64,000 nt of DNA from positions 82,307 through 146,306 of the forward strand of contig NZ_NINX01000043.1 in the NCBI RefSeq assembly GCF_002188635.1. Direction: 5' to 3'. Position numbers and translations under genes: made by a program. The stretch comes from Pigmentiphaga sp. NML030171. Its GTDB lineage: Bacteria > Pseudomonadota > Gammaproteobacteria > Burkholderiales > Burkholderiaceae_B. Positions 20,032 to 28,716 of this stretch are shown piece by piece; positions within the stretch are counted from its first letter, which is position 1; every line of letters starts with the position of its first letter. The notes below the pieces were generated by a model. It was not told the DNA's origin. It was given only the letters and a program-made list of their open reading frames with translations, and did no database searches.

Positions 20032-20247
20032 TCATTCCAGTTCGACCGGGGCCTGGAACTGCCGTTCCAGGAACGCCACCGCACCCGCCCGGGCTTGCTC
20101 CGCGGAAGCGAAGACCTCGCTGTCCCGCATCAGCGGAAAACCCAGCACCCGCACCTGGAACCGGTAGCCGTCCTCGCCCGGCGAAGTATCGATCTCGAAA
20201 TTGCGTTCATTGACCCAGCCTCTTGCCTGCAACGTCCAGTCTTCCAC
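20032..20247 (-). CDS. Small conserved hypothetical protein
   Basis: 71 residues if started at GTG 20247, which has AAGGAG six bases upstream on its strand. An ATG at 20286, four bases after the chrA stop, would add 13 residues rich in Gly/Cys/His. The body reads WTLQARGWVNERNFEIDTSP ... VEDGYRFQVRVLGFPLM-like beta-strand sequence, ending in ERQFQAPVELE. No family is recognised. Placed immediately after the split chromate transporter genes on the same strand, so it may be the last gene of that operon. Confidence 0.6.
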   Translation of the reverse strand: MEDWTLQARGWVNERNFEIDTSPGEDGYRFQVRVLGFPLMRDSEVFASAEQARAGAVAFLERQFQAPVELE

Positions 20248-20287
20248 CTTCGACTCCTTGTGGCGGCATCCGCCGCCTTCATCCATG

Positions 20288-20815
20288 TCAACCCAGCGCC
20301 ACCAGGAACACCAGGGCACCTATTCCCAGCATCAGGAACGGACTGAGCCTCGTGTACATCAGCGTCAGCGTCGAGGCGGCCGCCACGCCCCAGGCCCAGG
20401 CGCCGCCCTCGGCGGCGCGCAGCACGGTGCACGAAGCAGCCAGAACCATGCCCGCCGCCACCGGCACCAGGCCCGCCTCGATCGCGCGTATGCACCGCGT
20501 GCCCTTGAACCGGGTCCACAGATGCGCCAGGGCGTACACCAGCAGCGAACTCGGAATGAAGATCGCGGCCGACGCCACCAGCGCGCCCGCCAGCCCCGCC
20601 GCCTGCCAGCCCACCAGCGTCACCAGCAGCGCGCCGGGACCGGGAATGATGCGCGACAGGGCATACAGGTCCATGAACTGCGGATTCGTCACCCAGCCAT
20701 AGACGTCCACCGACTGGCGGTGGATGTCGGCCACGATGCTCTGCCCGCCGCCCACCGTCAGGAAGGACAGCGGAGCGAAGACCAGGACCACTTCCACCAG
20801 TTGCGCGAACCTCAT
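20288..20815 (-). CDS. chrA: Chromate transporter, C-terminal half protein (short-chain CHR)
   Basis: 175 residues starting MRFAQLVEVVLVFAPLSFLT at 20815. The ATG overlaps the stop of the previous gene as ATGA. CHR-family motifs are VGGGQSIVADIH, the PGP signature SRIIPGPGALLV, and the hydrophobic tail. Short-chain CHR proteins work as pairs, one for each half of the long chain form, and expel chromate or take up sulfate-like anions. Together with the next gene this gives one complete transporter. Confidence 0.85.
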   Translation of the reverse strand: MRFAQLVEVVLVFAPLSFLTVGGGQSIVADIHRQSVDVYGWVTNPQFMDLYALSRIIPGPGALLVTLVGWQAAGLAGALVASAAIFIPSSLLVYALAHLWTRFKGTRCIRAIEAGLVPVAAGMVLAASCTVLRAAEGGAWAWGVAAASTLTLMYTRLSPFLMLGIGALVFLVALG

Positions 20816-21402
20816 GCCTGCCCGCCCGCGCGCAGGCGCAGATAGGCCAGCCCGATGGACAGCGGCGCCATCGCGCCGACCACCCACAGCAGGGGCAGCT
20901 TCAAAAGGAAGATCGCCACGAAGGTGACGACCATCACGGCCAGGGCGGGCAGACCCCGCGCGGCCCGGCGCGCCGCCCGCAGTCCCGTCTGCAGCGACAG
21001 CCCCACGGCCGCGGCCGCCACGCCGGCCAGCGCCAGGTGCACCGAGTCGGACTTCGCCATCGTCGCGAACGCGGCCACCACGACCAGCGCCAGCACCATG
21101 GCGGGCACCACCAGCCCCAGCGCGCCGGCCAGCGCGCCCACGCCGCCCCGCAGCCGGAAACCGACCCAGATCGCCAGGTTGACCACGTTGACGCCCGGAA
21201 ACGCCTGGGCCAGCGCGAGGCCGCTCAGGAACTCGGCCTCCGACAGCCAGTTCCGGCGCTGCACGAACTCCCGCAGCATCCAGCCGCTCAGCCCGCCGCC
21301 GAAGCTGGTCAGGCCGATCTTGGCGAAGGCAAGGAAGATCTGGAGCACGGAAGGAGGCGGGGAACCACTGTCGACGGAAACGGGCGGCAAGGTCTGGGGC
21401 AT
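20812..21402 (-). CDS. chrA: Chromate transporter, N-terminal half protein (short-chain CHR)
   Basis: 196 residues starting MPQTLPPVSVDSGSPPPSVL. CHR domain landmarks are FAKIGLTSFGGGLSGWMLREF and LALAQAFPGVNVVNLAIWVG. Five to six membrane helices. It overlaps the second half gene by four bases, so the two chains should be made in equal amount. Divergent from the beta-lactamase gene. Confidence 0.87.
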   Translation of the reverse strand: MPQTLPPVSVDSGSPPPSVLQIFLAFAKIGLTSFGGGLSGWMLREFVQRRNWLSEAEFLSGLALAQAFPGVNVVNLAIWVGFRLRGGVGALAGALGLVVPAMVLALVVVAAFATMAKSDSVHLALAGVAAAAVGLSLQTGLRAARRAARGLPALAVMVVTFVAIFLLKLPLLWVVGAMAPLSIGLAYLRLRAGGQA

Positions 21403-21545
21403 GGCGGGCCTATCGCGGGAAGTACCGTCATATTACGGATCCGGGTTGTCGAATAGCTTAACGCCCGGACCGGTCCGCCACCGGAGGCTAGAATACGGCC
21501 CCGCCTTCGCGCGGGCAGCCATTCCCTGCCTAGGAGGAAACGTCC

Positions 21546-22460
21546 TTGACCACTCGCCGCTCGTTCCATGCCCTCGTCCTTTCCAGCCTCGCCTGCGGCG
21601 CACGCGGCGCCTGGGCCGGCCAGCCGGCGGGCACCCTGCCGGTCGCGGCGCGCAACGCCGCCCTGGACGAGCTGGCGCGCCTGGAGCGGCTGATCGACGG
21701 GCGGCTGGGCGTGTGCATCGTCGATACCGCCTCCGGCGAGGAACTGGGCCGCCGCGCCGACGAACGCTTCCAGATGCTCAGCACCTTCAAGCTGCTGGCC
21801 GCCGGATTCGTGCTGGCCCGGCATGACCGGGGCGAAGATTCGCTGGACCGGCGGATCCGCTACACCCGGCAGGACCTGGTCAATTGGTCGCCCGTGACCG
21901 GGAAACACGTGGGCGATCGCGGCATGACCCTGGCCGAACTCTGCCATGCCACCATGACCACCAGCGACAACACCGCCGCCAATCTCATCCTGCGCAGCTT
22001 CGGCGGCCCGGAGGCGCTGACGCGTTTCATCCGGGGCCTGGGCGACGGCGTCACGCGCTGCGACCGCTACGAACCCGAGCTGAACGTGCCCCATGCCACC
22101 GGCATGCTCGACACCACCACGCCCCACGCCATCACGCGCACGCTGGGCAGGCTGACGGTGGGCGAGGCCCTGTCGCCCGCGTCGCGCGAACGGCTGCAGG
22201 CATGGCTGGTCGGCAATACGACGGGCGACAAGCGGCTGCGCGCGGGCATACCGGCCGGCTGGCGCATCGGCGAGAAGACCGGCACCTACTCCAAGGTGGG
22301 CGCCAACGACATCGGGCTCGCCTGGCCGCCCGCACGGCCCGCGATCCTGATGTCGGTCTACGTCGCCAGCACGCGGGTATCGGACGAGGTCAAGGACCAG
22401 GTCATCGCCAAGGTGGCGGAACTGGCGGGGCGGCTCTACGGCCGGCCGGAAAACAGATAA
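21546..22460 (+). CDS. Class A serine beta-lactamase with Tat signal peptide
   Basis: 304 residues from a TTG start at 21546, preceded by AGGAGG (21532-21537). A Tat-type signal TTRRSFHALVLSSL ends near AWAG. All class A elements are intact: active-site S79-T-F-K82, S140-D-N, the omega-loop Glu176 and Asn180 in EPELN, and K244-T-G. The residue before the active-site serine is Leu, not Cys, so the Cys69 of carbapenemase-type disulfides is absent. It should hydrolyse penicillins and perhaps cephalosporins in the periplasm. No AmpR/BlaI-type regulator is adjacent, so expression is probably constitutive. Confidence 0.93.
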   Translation: MTTRRSFHALVLSSLACGARGAWAGQPAGTLPVAARNAALDELARLERLIDGRLGVCIVDTASGEELGRRADERFQMLSTFKLLAAGFVLARHDRGEDSLDRRIRYTRQDLVNWSPVTGKHVGDRGMTLAELCHATMTTSDNTAANLILRSFGGPEALTRFIRGLGDGVTRCDRYEPELNVPHATGMLDTTTPHAITRTLGRLTVGEALSPASRERLQAWLVGNTTGDKRLRAGIPAGWRIGEKTGTYSKVGANDIGLAWPPARPAILMSVYVASTRVSDEVKDQVIAKVAELAGRLYGRPENR

Positions 22461-22541
22461 GCTAACTCGAATTCATTGGTTCCCCGCCCAGGGGGTGCAT
22501 GCCTATAGTGGCGCCCTTCCCACGCCACGCTTTTCTTCATC

Positions 22542-23513
22542 ATGCATCTCCCGCGGCTCATCCCGCTGCTCGTCCCGTTCGCCGGCCTGATCGCGCCGGC
22601 AGCCGGACACGCGCAAACCTATCCCTCGAAACCCATACAGATCGTCGTCCCGGCGGCGCCGGGCGGTAGTCCCGACATTCTCGTGCGCCTGCTCGCGCCG
22701 TCCCTGGCCGCGCAACTGGGCCAGCCCATCACCATCGAGAACCGGCCCGGCGGCGCGGGCAACATCGCCTCGCAACACGTGGCGCGCGCCGCGCCGGACG
22801 GCTACACGCTGCTGTTGGCCACCGACATCATCTCGATCAACCAGTCGCTGTTCACCAAACTGCCGTTCGATGCGCGCACCAGTTTCGCGCCCATCGTCCA
22901 CGCCATCTCTTCGCCCCAGGTCTTCGCGGTGAACCCGGCCGTACCCGCGCGTAGCGTGCAGGAATTCCTGAAACTGGCGAAGGCCGCGCCAGGCAAGTAT
23001 TCGCTTGCCTCGCCCGCCATCGGCACCACCGGCCAGCTGGGCGTGCTGCTGCTGCAAAGCCAGGCCGCCATCGAAGTCAAGCCGGTGGTCTACCGCAGCG
23101 CCCAGCCCGCGCTGACCGACGTGCTGGGCGCCCACGCCGATGGCATCATCGTCACCATCGCGCCCGCCCTGCCCTTCATCCGCGAAGGCCGGCTACGCGC
23201 GCTGGCCGTCTCCACCGCCAGGCGTTCGGCCGCCCTGCCCGACGTGCCCACCTTCGCCGAACAGGGCCTGCCCGATTTCGTCTTCGACTCGTGGCAGGGT
23301 TTCGTGGCGCCGGCAGGCACCAGCCCCGAGATCATCGACCGGCTCAACCGCGCCTTCAATGCCGTCCTGCGGGAACCAGAGATCCGCAGGCAATTGCAGG
23401 CCCAGGCCTTCGATCCGGCCGGCGGCTCTCCCGATGCGCTGCGCAAGGTGATCGACGACGGAATCGTCAACTGGGGCAAGGTCATCCGGGCTCACGACAT
23501 CCGCGTCGAGTAA
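22542..23513 (+). CDS. Bug/TctC-family periplasmic receptor
   Basis: 323 residues with a signal peptide (MHLPRLIPLLVPFAGLIAPA, cleavage near GHAQ). Motifs are KPIQIVVPAAPGGSPDILVR, GQPITIENRPGGAG, APDGYTLLLATD and a C-terminal WQGFVAPAGTSPEII. The usual VPYKG loop reads VVYRSAQPALTDV, an unusual variant. The DszB-like gene starts 24 bases after its stop, so the two are an operon and may share a sulfur-containing ligand. Confidence 0.92.
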   Translation: MHLPRLIPLLVPFAGLIAPAAGHAQTYPSKPIQIVVPAAPGGSPDILVRLLAPSLAAQLGQPITIENRPGGAGNIASQHVARAAPDGYTLLLATDIISINQSLFTKLPFDARTSFAPIVHAISSPQVFAVNPAVPARSVQEFLKLAKAAPGKYSLASPAIGTTGQLGVLLLQSQAAIEVKPVVYRSAQPALTDVLGAHADGIIVTIAPALPFIREGRLRALAVSTARRSAALPDVPTFAEQGLPDFVFDSWQGFVAPAGTSPEIIDRLNRAFNAVLREPEIRRQLQAQAFDPAGGSPDALRKVIDDGIVNWGKVIRAHDIRVE

Positions 23514-23537
23514 CGCACCGCCGACAGGAGCAAGAAC

Positions 23538-24623
23538 ATGCCCAGCCCGGACATCTCCCGTATCGACCGCCTGTGGTACACCCGCTGCCCGGTGCCCAGC
23601 GCCTCGGGCATCGCCATCCACCACGGCTGGATCGATGCCGAATTCGCGCCGGACGGCATCGCCGTCTCGTCGCTGCGCGCCTCGCCCAGCCGGGCCGTGC
23701 GCGAATCGCATTTCAACCACCGCCAGGCCAACTCCTTCCGCCAGGGCGGCAACGCGCCACCCATCTGGTCGCGCTCGGAAGGCCAGGACGTCGTGGTCGT
23801 CGGCCTGACCTGGCTGCCCCAGTACCAGGCCATCCTGGCCCTGCCCGGCGCCGGCATCCGCGATGTCCGCGACCTGAAGGGCAAGCGCCTGGCGCTGCCG
23901 CGGCGGGTGAATGAAAAGATCGATTTCTGGCGCGCCTCGGCGCTGCAAGGCTATCTGCAGTCTCTGGCCGCGGCGGGCCTGGGCGCCGACGATGTCAGTT
24001 TCATCGATCTGCCGGTCGAGGCGCCGTACATAGGCGACCAGGCCGCCTCATCGTCCGGCCCGCTGTTCGACGCGCGCCAGACCGCCAGCCAGTCGCGGGC
24101 CGAGGCCTTGGCGCTGATCCGCGGCCAGGCCGATGCCCTGTACGTCTACGGCGCGCACGGTCCCGCCCTGCGCGAATTCCTCGGCGCCGACATCGTGGTC
24201 GACATCGGCCACCACGCCGACCGGCGGGTCGCCATCAACAACGGCACGCCCAACGTGCTGTCGGTCAGCGGCGAACTGGTACGCACCCGTCCTGACCTGG
24301 TGGCGCGCTACCTCGCCCAGGTCCTGCGCGCCGCGCAGTGGGCGCGCGAGCACCGCGCCGAAGCGGCCGGCATCATCGCGCGCGAAGTGTCCGTGGTCGA
24401 GGAGTGGGTGCCGGCGGCGTTCGACGCCAGCCTGTATGAAAACCTCGAACCCAGCCTGGCCCCGGACCTGATCGAGGCACTGTCGATCCGCAAGGATTTT
24501 CTCCATCGCCACGGATTCATCCGCCACGATTTTTCCGTGGACGACTGGATCGATCCGGCGCCGCTCGCCCAGGCACGCGAACTGCTGCGCCGGACCGAAC
24601 CGCTGGCGGCCGCCGGGCGTTGA
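23538..24623 (+). CDS. DszB-like sulfinate desulfinase family protein
   Basis: 361 residues, SsuA/NMT1-type periplasmic-binding fold but without a signal peptide, so cytoplasmic. From memory of Rhodococcus DszB (2'-hydroxybiphenyl-2-sulfinate desulfinase), the aligned parts are YTRCPVPSA, ESHFNHRQANSFRQGG, GQADALYVYGAHGPAL and RTRPDLVARYL. The DszB catalytic trio Cys27, His60, Arg70 corresponds to Cys17, His58, Arg68, with the His-Arg spacing of ten and the following Gly-Gly kept. No DszA or DszC gene is nearby. Likely removes sulfite from an aryl or alkyl sulfinate; substrate unknown. Otherwise it would be annotated as an ABC nitrate/sulfonate-binding protein. Confidence 0.75.
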   Translation: MPSPDISRIDRLWYTRCPVPSASGIAIHHGWIDAEFAPDGIAVSSLRASPSRAVRESHFNHRQANSFRQGGNAPPIWSRSEGQDVVVVGLTWLPQYQAILALPGAGIRDVRDLKGKRLALPRRVNEKIDFWRASALQGYLQSLAAAGLGADDVSFIDLPVEAPYIGDQAASSSGPLFDARQTASQSRAEALALIRGQADALYVYGAHGPALREFLGADIVVDIGHHADRRVAINNGTPNVLSVSGELVRTRPDLVARYLAQVLRAAQWAREHRAEAAGIIAREVSVVEEWVPAAFDASLYENLEPSLAPDLIEALSIRKDFLHRHGFIRHDFSVDDWIDPAPLAQARELLRRTEPLAAAGR

Positions 24624-24631
24624 GGCCTTCG

Positions 24632-25612
24632 TCATCCGTGCGCGGCGGGTGACCGCGCGTGCGCGCGGTGCGCCAGCAGGGCCAGCATCACGTCCAGCAT
24701 GGGCGTGTCCACGCCGGCCGACCGGGCCAGGTCCTGGACCGCGAATAGCTGGGCGTCCAACTCCAGCGGACGTCCGGCCAGCAGGTCCTGCAACATGGAG
24801 GGCGGATGCGGGTTCGATCCCGTGGCCGCCACCTGCCCCTCCAGGTCGAACGCCATGGCGACGCCATGGCGGGCCGCCACCGCGCACGCCTCCCGGGCCA
24901 GGCGGGCATACAGTTCGCGCGTGGCGGGATCCGCAAACAGGGCCGACGATGGCGAGTGGGTCAGGCTGGACAGCAGCGAACTGGGAACGTTGAGCAGGAG
25001 CTTGCCCCAGATCTCCCGGCCGATGTCCCCGGTGGCCGCCGCGCCCGGCAGCCCGCGCCGCATCAGCGCCACCACCTGCTCGAGCCGCGGCGACAGCGCG
25101 CCGCCGGGCTCGCCCACCACGAAACTGCTGGCGCGCGAATTGTTGCGCACCACGCCGGGCGCGACGACCTCGTTGGGCGAACGGATCACGCAGCCCAGCG
25201 TCCGCGCCAGGCCCAGTTCGCGCGCCAGCGTGCCGTCGGGATCGAGCCTGGACGCGGAGGGAGCACCGCCGCGCAGGTTCGCCAGGTACCACCACGGAAT
25301 GCCGTTCACCGCGAAGACCACGGGCGTATCGGGTCCCAGCAGGGCCCGCATCGATGACGCGGCCGGCGGCAGACCGTGGGCCTTGAGCGTGGAGATGACC
25401 AGATCCTGCGGCCCCAGGTCGGCGGGACGGTCGCTGGCCGCCACGCGCACGGTGAACTCGCCGTCGTGGCCGATGAGCCTCAGACCGTCGCGGCGTATGG
25501 CCGCCAGGTGCTCGCCGCGGGCGACGACCGACACGTCGACGCCAGCCCGGGCGAGATGAGCCGCCATGTATCCGCCCACCGCCCCGGCGCCGAAGATGCA
25601 AACCTTGTTCAT
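24632..25612 (-). CDS. Ketopantoate reductase-family (PanE/ApbA) dehydrogenase
   Basis: 326 residues with an N-terminal Rossmann motif MNKVCIFGAGAVGGYMAAHL, NADPH-loop VARGEHLAAIRRDGL, catalytic-type Lys in STLKAHGLPP and the C-terminal GREIWGKLLLNVPSSLLS plus ATGSNPHPPSMLQDLLAGRP, all PanE/ApbA features. Position at the end of a TTT-transporter catabolic unit suggests a dedicated 2-oxo or 2-hydroxy acid reductase rather than the pantothenate enzyme. It is 22 bases downstream of tctA on the same strand. Confidence 0.85.
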   Translation of the reverse strand: MNKVCIFGAGAVGGYMAAHLARAGVDVSVVARGEHLAAIRRDGLRLIGHDGEFTVRVAASDRPADLGPQDLVISTLKAHGLPPAASSMRALLGPDTPVVFAVNGIPWWYLANLRGGAPSASRLDPDGTLARELGLARTLGCVIRSPNEVVAPGVVRNNSRASSFVVGEPGGALSPRLEQVVALMRRGLPGAAATGDIGREIWGKLLLNVPSSLLSSLTHSPSSALFADPATRELYARLAREACAVAARHGVAMAFDLEGQVAATGSNPHPPSMLQDLLAGRPLELDAQLFAVQDLARSAGVDTPMLDVMLALLAHRAHARSPAAHG

Positions 25613-25634
25613 GATGAAAAAGTATCCAGAGAAT

Positions 25635-27152
25635 CTATGCCTCGGCCTCGACGAAGACCTGCCGCCGCCTGGCCTTGATGAACGACAGGCTCATCAGCGC
25701 AAGCGTGCCCGCGCAGATGGCCAGGAACGTCGCCGACAGCGGGCGCTGGACGAACACCGACCAGTCGCCGCCCGACAGCGTCAACGACCTGCGCAGGTAT
25801 TCTTCCATGTCGCCGCCCAGGATGAAACCCAGCATGAGCGGCGCACCCTCGAACTGCAGCCTGCGTGCGGCATAGCCGAAGAAAATGAAGAAGGCCAGCA
25901 ACAGGACCGCGAACGCGCTGTTCGAGATGCAATAGACGCCTATCGTGCAGAACAGCACGATGGCGGGAAACAGCCATTTGTACGGCACGGTCAGCAGCCG
26001 TATCCAGATGCCGATCAGCGGGTAGTTCAGGATCAGCAGCATGAAATTGCCGATCCACATCGACGCCACCAGCGCCCAGAACAGGTCGGCGTTGCGGGTG
26101 AGTATCTGCGGCCCGGCCTGGATATCGTGGATGGACAGGGCAGCGATCATCAGCGCCATGACGGGACCCGACGGGATGCCCAGCGTCAGCATGGGAATGA
26201 AATTCGTCTGCGCCCCGGCGTTGTTGGCGGACTCCGGTCCCGCCAGCCCACGCAGGTTGCCCTTGCCGAAATCGGGCTCGCCCGGCTTGGGGCCGAGTTT
26301 TTTCTCGACCGTGTAGGACGCGAAGGACGCCAGCACGGCGCCGCCACCGGGCAGCACGCCGAACAGCGTACCGATGGCCGACCCGCGGAAAATGGCGGGC
26401 ATGGCGGCCTTCATGTCCTCCCGAGAGATCCTGAGCCGGGAAACCCGCTGCGGCGCGACGTGCCGGGAGGGATCGGCATTGTGCAGGTTCCAGATGATTT
26501 CGCCGAAGCCGAACCAGGCCATCGCGACGATGGCGAACTCCAGTCCATCCTCGAGATCCAGCAAGCCGAACGTGAAGCGGGTCTCGCCCGAGGTGACGTC
26601 GCTGCCCACCATGCCGAACAGCAGGCCCAGCACCGTCATCGCCAGGGCCTTGAGCATGTCGCCCGAAGACAGCGCGATGGCGCCGATCAGGCCCAGGCAC
26701 ATGAGCGCAAAATATTCGGGCGCCCCGAAGTGGAAGGCCACCTTGGCCAGTTGCGGCGAGAAAGCCGCCAGGATCAACGTGCCCACGCAGCCGGCAAAGA
26801 ACGATCCGACGGCCGCCAGCGCCAGCGCCGTTCCGGCCTTGCCCTGGCGCGTCATCTCGTAGCCGTCCAGCGTCGTGACCAGCGACGACGACTCGCCGGG
26901 AAGCTTGATCAGGATGGCGGTGGTCGAACCGCCGTACTGCGCGCCGTAGTAGATGCCCGCCATCATGATGAGTCCGGGAATCGGATCGAGCGCGTAGGTG
27001 GCCGGCAGCAGCATGGCGACGGTGGCCACGGGCCCCAGCCCCGGCAGCACGCCCACCAGCGTGCCCAGCAGGCACCCTGCCAACGCGTACATCAGATTGG
27101 AGGCGGAAAGGGCCAGCGAAAAACCGGTGGCGATGTTGTGCAGCAGGTCCAT
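25635..27152 (-). CDS. tctA: TctA large membrane subunit (second TTT system)
   Basis: 505 residues. TctA signatures are GTLVGVLPGLGPVATVAMLLP, GAQYGGSTTAILIKLPGESSS, GVLPGGGAVLASFASY and GPESANNAGAQTNFIPMLTLGIP. Eleven or so membrane helices. Downstream partner of tctB, with the receptor tctC separated from them by the FMN oxidase gene. The interleaving ties transporter and enzymes to one pathway. Confidence 0.95.
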   Translation of the reverse strand: MDLLHNIATGFSLALSASNLMYALAGCLLGTLVGVLPGLGPVATVAMLLPATYALDPIPGLIMMAGIYYGAQYGGSTTAILIKLPGESSSLVTTLDGYEMTRQGKAGTALALAAVGSFFAGCVGTLILAAFSPQLAKVAFHFGAPEYFALMCLGLIGAIALSSGDMLKALAMTVLGLLFGMVGSDVTSGETRFTFGLLDLEDGLEFAIVAMAWFGFGEIIWNLHNADPSRHVAPQRVSRLRISREDMKAAMPAIFRGSAIGTLFGVLPGGGAVLASFASYTVEKKLGPKPGEPDFGKGNLRGLAGPESANNAGAQTNFIPMLTLGIPSGPVMALMIAALSIHDIQAGPQILTRNADLFWALVASMWIGNFMLLILNYPLIGIWIRLLTVPYKWLFPAIVLFCTIGVYCISNSAFAVLLLAFFIFFGYAARRLQFEGAPLMLGFILGGDMEEYLRRSLTLSGGDWSVFVQRPLSATFLAICAGTLALMSLSFIKARRRQVFVEAEA

Positions 27153-27164
27153 GGATAGTCCGGT

Positions 27165-27629
27165 TCAGTACGACCACGGCCACAGCGGGATGGCCAGGCC
27201 GAACAAAGCGACGAAAATCACCAGCGAGATCGCGGTCAGCAGCGCCGAGAGCAGCAGATTCTCCCGGAACGACAGTTGCTGATTGGCAAGCCCCGTGATG
27301 AACACGAGCACGAACATGGCGGGCACCAGCCCAGCGCCCCGGAATCCCGATGACCCGCCGCCCCCCAGCAGCACCGCGAACACGACCAGGCCGCCGATGA
27401 TGCAGGCCAGCGGCCGCACCGGCCACCGGCCGATGGCGGCCGCCTCCCGCCGCCCCCGGAACTCGCGCACGGCGATGGCCGTGCCCAGGAGCGCCAGCAG
27501 CACGCCCAGGATCATCGGGAAGTAGCCCGACCCCGGCTCCAGCGAATCGCCGATGCCGTAGCCGATCGACAAATGAACGGCCCCCGCCCCCACGAGGACC
27601 AGAAACACCGCTACATAGACTCTTTCCAC
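27165..27629 (-). CDS. tctB: TctB small membrane subunit (second TTT system)
   Basis: 154 residues with four membrane segments: VYVAVFLVLVGAGAVHLSIG, GYFPMILGVLLALLGTAIAV, the CIIGGLVVFAVLLGG region and a C-terminal pair. The motif LEPGSGYFPMILG is common in TctB proteins. Twelve bases upstream of tctA. Confidence 0.9.
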   Translation of the reverse strand: MERVYVAVFLVLVGAGAVHLSIGYGIGDSLEPGSGYFPMILGVLLALLGTAIAVREFRGRREAAAIGRWPVRPLACIIGGLVVFAVLLGGGGSSGFRGAGLVPAMFVLVFITGLANQQLSFRENLLLSALLTAISLVIFVALFGLAIPLWPWSY

Positions 27630-27680
27630 TCGACTGCCTTGAAAGGTGATGGCTGGATCGCCGCGCGCCGCCCGGCCGCG

Positions 27681-28706
27681 TCAGCGCTTGAGGACCCTCA
27701 GGCCCCGCAGGTCCGCCAGCGTGGGCGTGCCCAGCAGGGCCATATTGGTGAGGATCTGCCGCCGCAGCGCGGACAGATAGGCCGCCAGGCCGGTTTCGCC
27801 GTCCAGGGCATAGGCGTACAGACAGGCGCGCCCCAGAGCCACCACGTCCGCTCCCAGCGCCAGCGCCTTGAGCACGTCGTTGCCGGTCTCGAAGCCCCCG
27901 TCCACGACCAGCGTCGCGCTGCCGTCCAGCGCCCGCGCGATCGGGCCGAGCAGGGCCAGCGTACCGGCGCCCTGGTCGAACTGCCGGCCCCCGTGGTTCG
28001 AGACATAGACGCCCGCCACGCCCAGGTCGCGGGCGCGAACGGCATCGTCGGGATCCTGGATGCCTTTGATGAAGAACGGAATGCCGGGATGGGCGGCGAT
28101 CAGCCGCCGCAGCGCGGTCCAATCGAAGGAGCGGCGATGCGCGCTGGTGTCGCGTACGCTGCGCAGCGCGGCATGATTACCGGTTTCCACATCGGCGGGG
28201 CGGACCGGGAACACCGGCGCGTCCACCGTGACGATCAGGCCCGAGTACCCCCGGTCGACGGCCGCCGCGCATTGCTCGTCCAGCCAGACCTGGTTGCCGT
28301 CCACGTAAAGCTGGAACAAACCGCAGGCCCGCGGCGGCACCCGCAGCGCACCCGCGTCGGGCAGGGCCGAGCCGAGCGCATAGGCGATGCCCGCCGACTC
28401 GGCCGCCCGCTGTGCGCCCGCCGCGCCCTGCTCATGCACCAGGTGGAGCGACCCCACCGGCGCCAACATGACCGGCAGCAACAGTTCGCGGCCCAGCAAA
28501 GAGGCCGAGCACGCGATGTCCGTCACATCCACCAGCACGCGGGGAACCAGCGCCACGGCATCCAACGCGTCGCGATTGCGGCGCAATGCCGCGCCGGTCT
28601 CCGCGCCTCCCGACAGATAGGCCCAAAGTTCGGCGGGCAGCGTCCGGCGCGCGCGCTCGGCGCGATCCTCGGTGAAGCTGCGATCCGGTGCGGGGTCCCC
28701 GTTCAC
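27681..28706 (-). CDS. FMN-dependent 2-hydroxy-acid oxidase/dehydrogenase (LldD/glycolate oxidase family)
   Basis: 341 residues of the FMN TIM-barrel family. N-terminal AYLSGGAETGAALRRNRDAL, FMN-contact LAPVGSLHLVHEQG, FQLYVDGNQ, IVTVDAP, the barrel lysine in FFIKGIQDP, and the active-site SNHGGRQFDQ with catalytic His are visible, then VVDGGFETGNDVLKALALGADVVALGR. Oxidises an (S)-2-hydroxy acid to the 2-oxo acid. Length is slightly below lactate dehydrogenases (about 380), with a short membrane/loop-4 region. Between tctC and tctB, implying the imported acid is its substrate or precursor. Confidence 0.9.
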   Translation of the reverse strand: MNGDPAPDRSFTEDRAERARRTLPAELWAYLSGGAETGAALRRNRDALDAVALVPRVLVDVTDIACSASLLGRELLLPVMLAPVGSLHLVHEQGAAGAQRAAESAGIAYALGSALPDAGALRVPPRACGLFQLYVDGNQVWLDEQCAAAVDRGYSGLIVTVDAPVFPVRPADVETGNHAALRSVRDTSAHRRSFDWTALRRLIAAHPGIPFFIKGIQDPDDAVRARDLGVAGVYVSNHGGRQFDQGAGTLALLGPIARALDGSATLVVDGGFETGNDVLKALALGADVVALGRACLYAYALDGETGLAAYLSALRRQILTNMALLGTPTLADLRGLRVLKR

Positions 28707-28716
28707 GTCCGCGCAC

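Noticed and set aside
25609..28122. 837-codon minus-strand frame through tctA, tctB and the FMN oxidase
   Set aside because: Alternative frame of three clear genes; Arg/Gly/Ala-rich without motifs.
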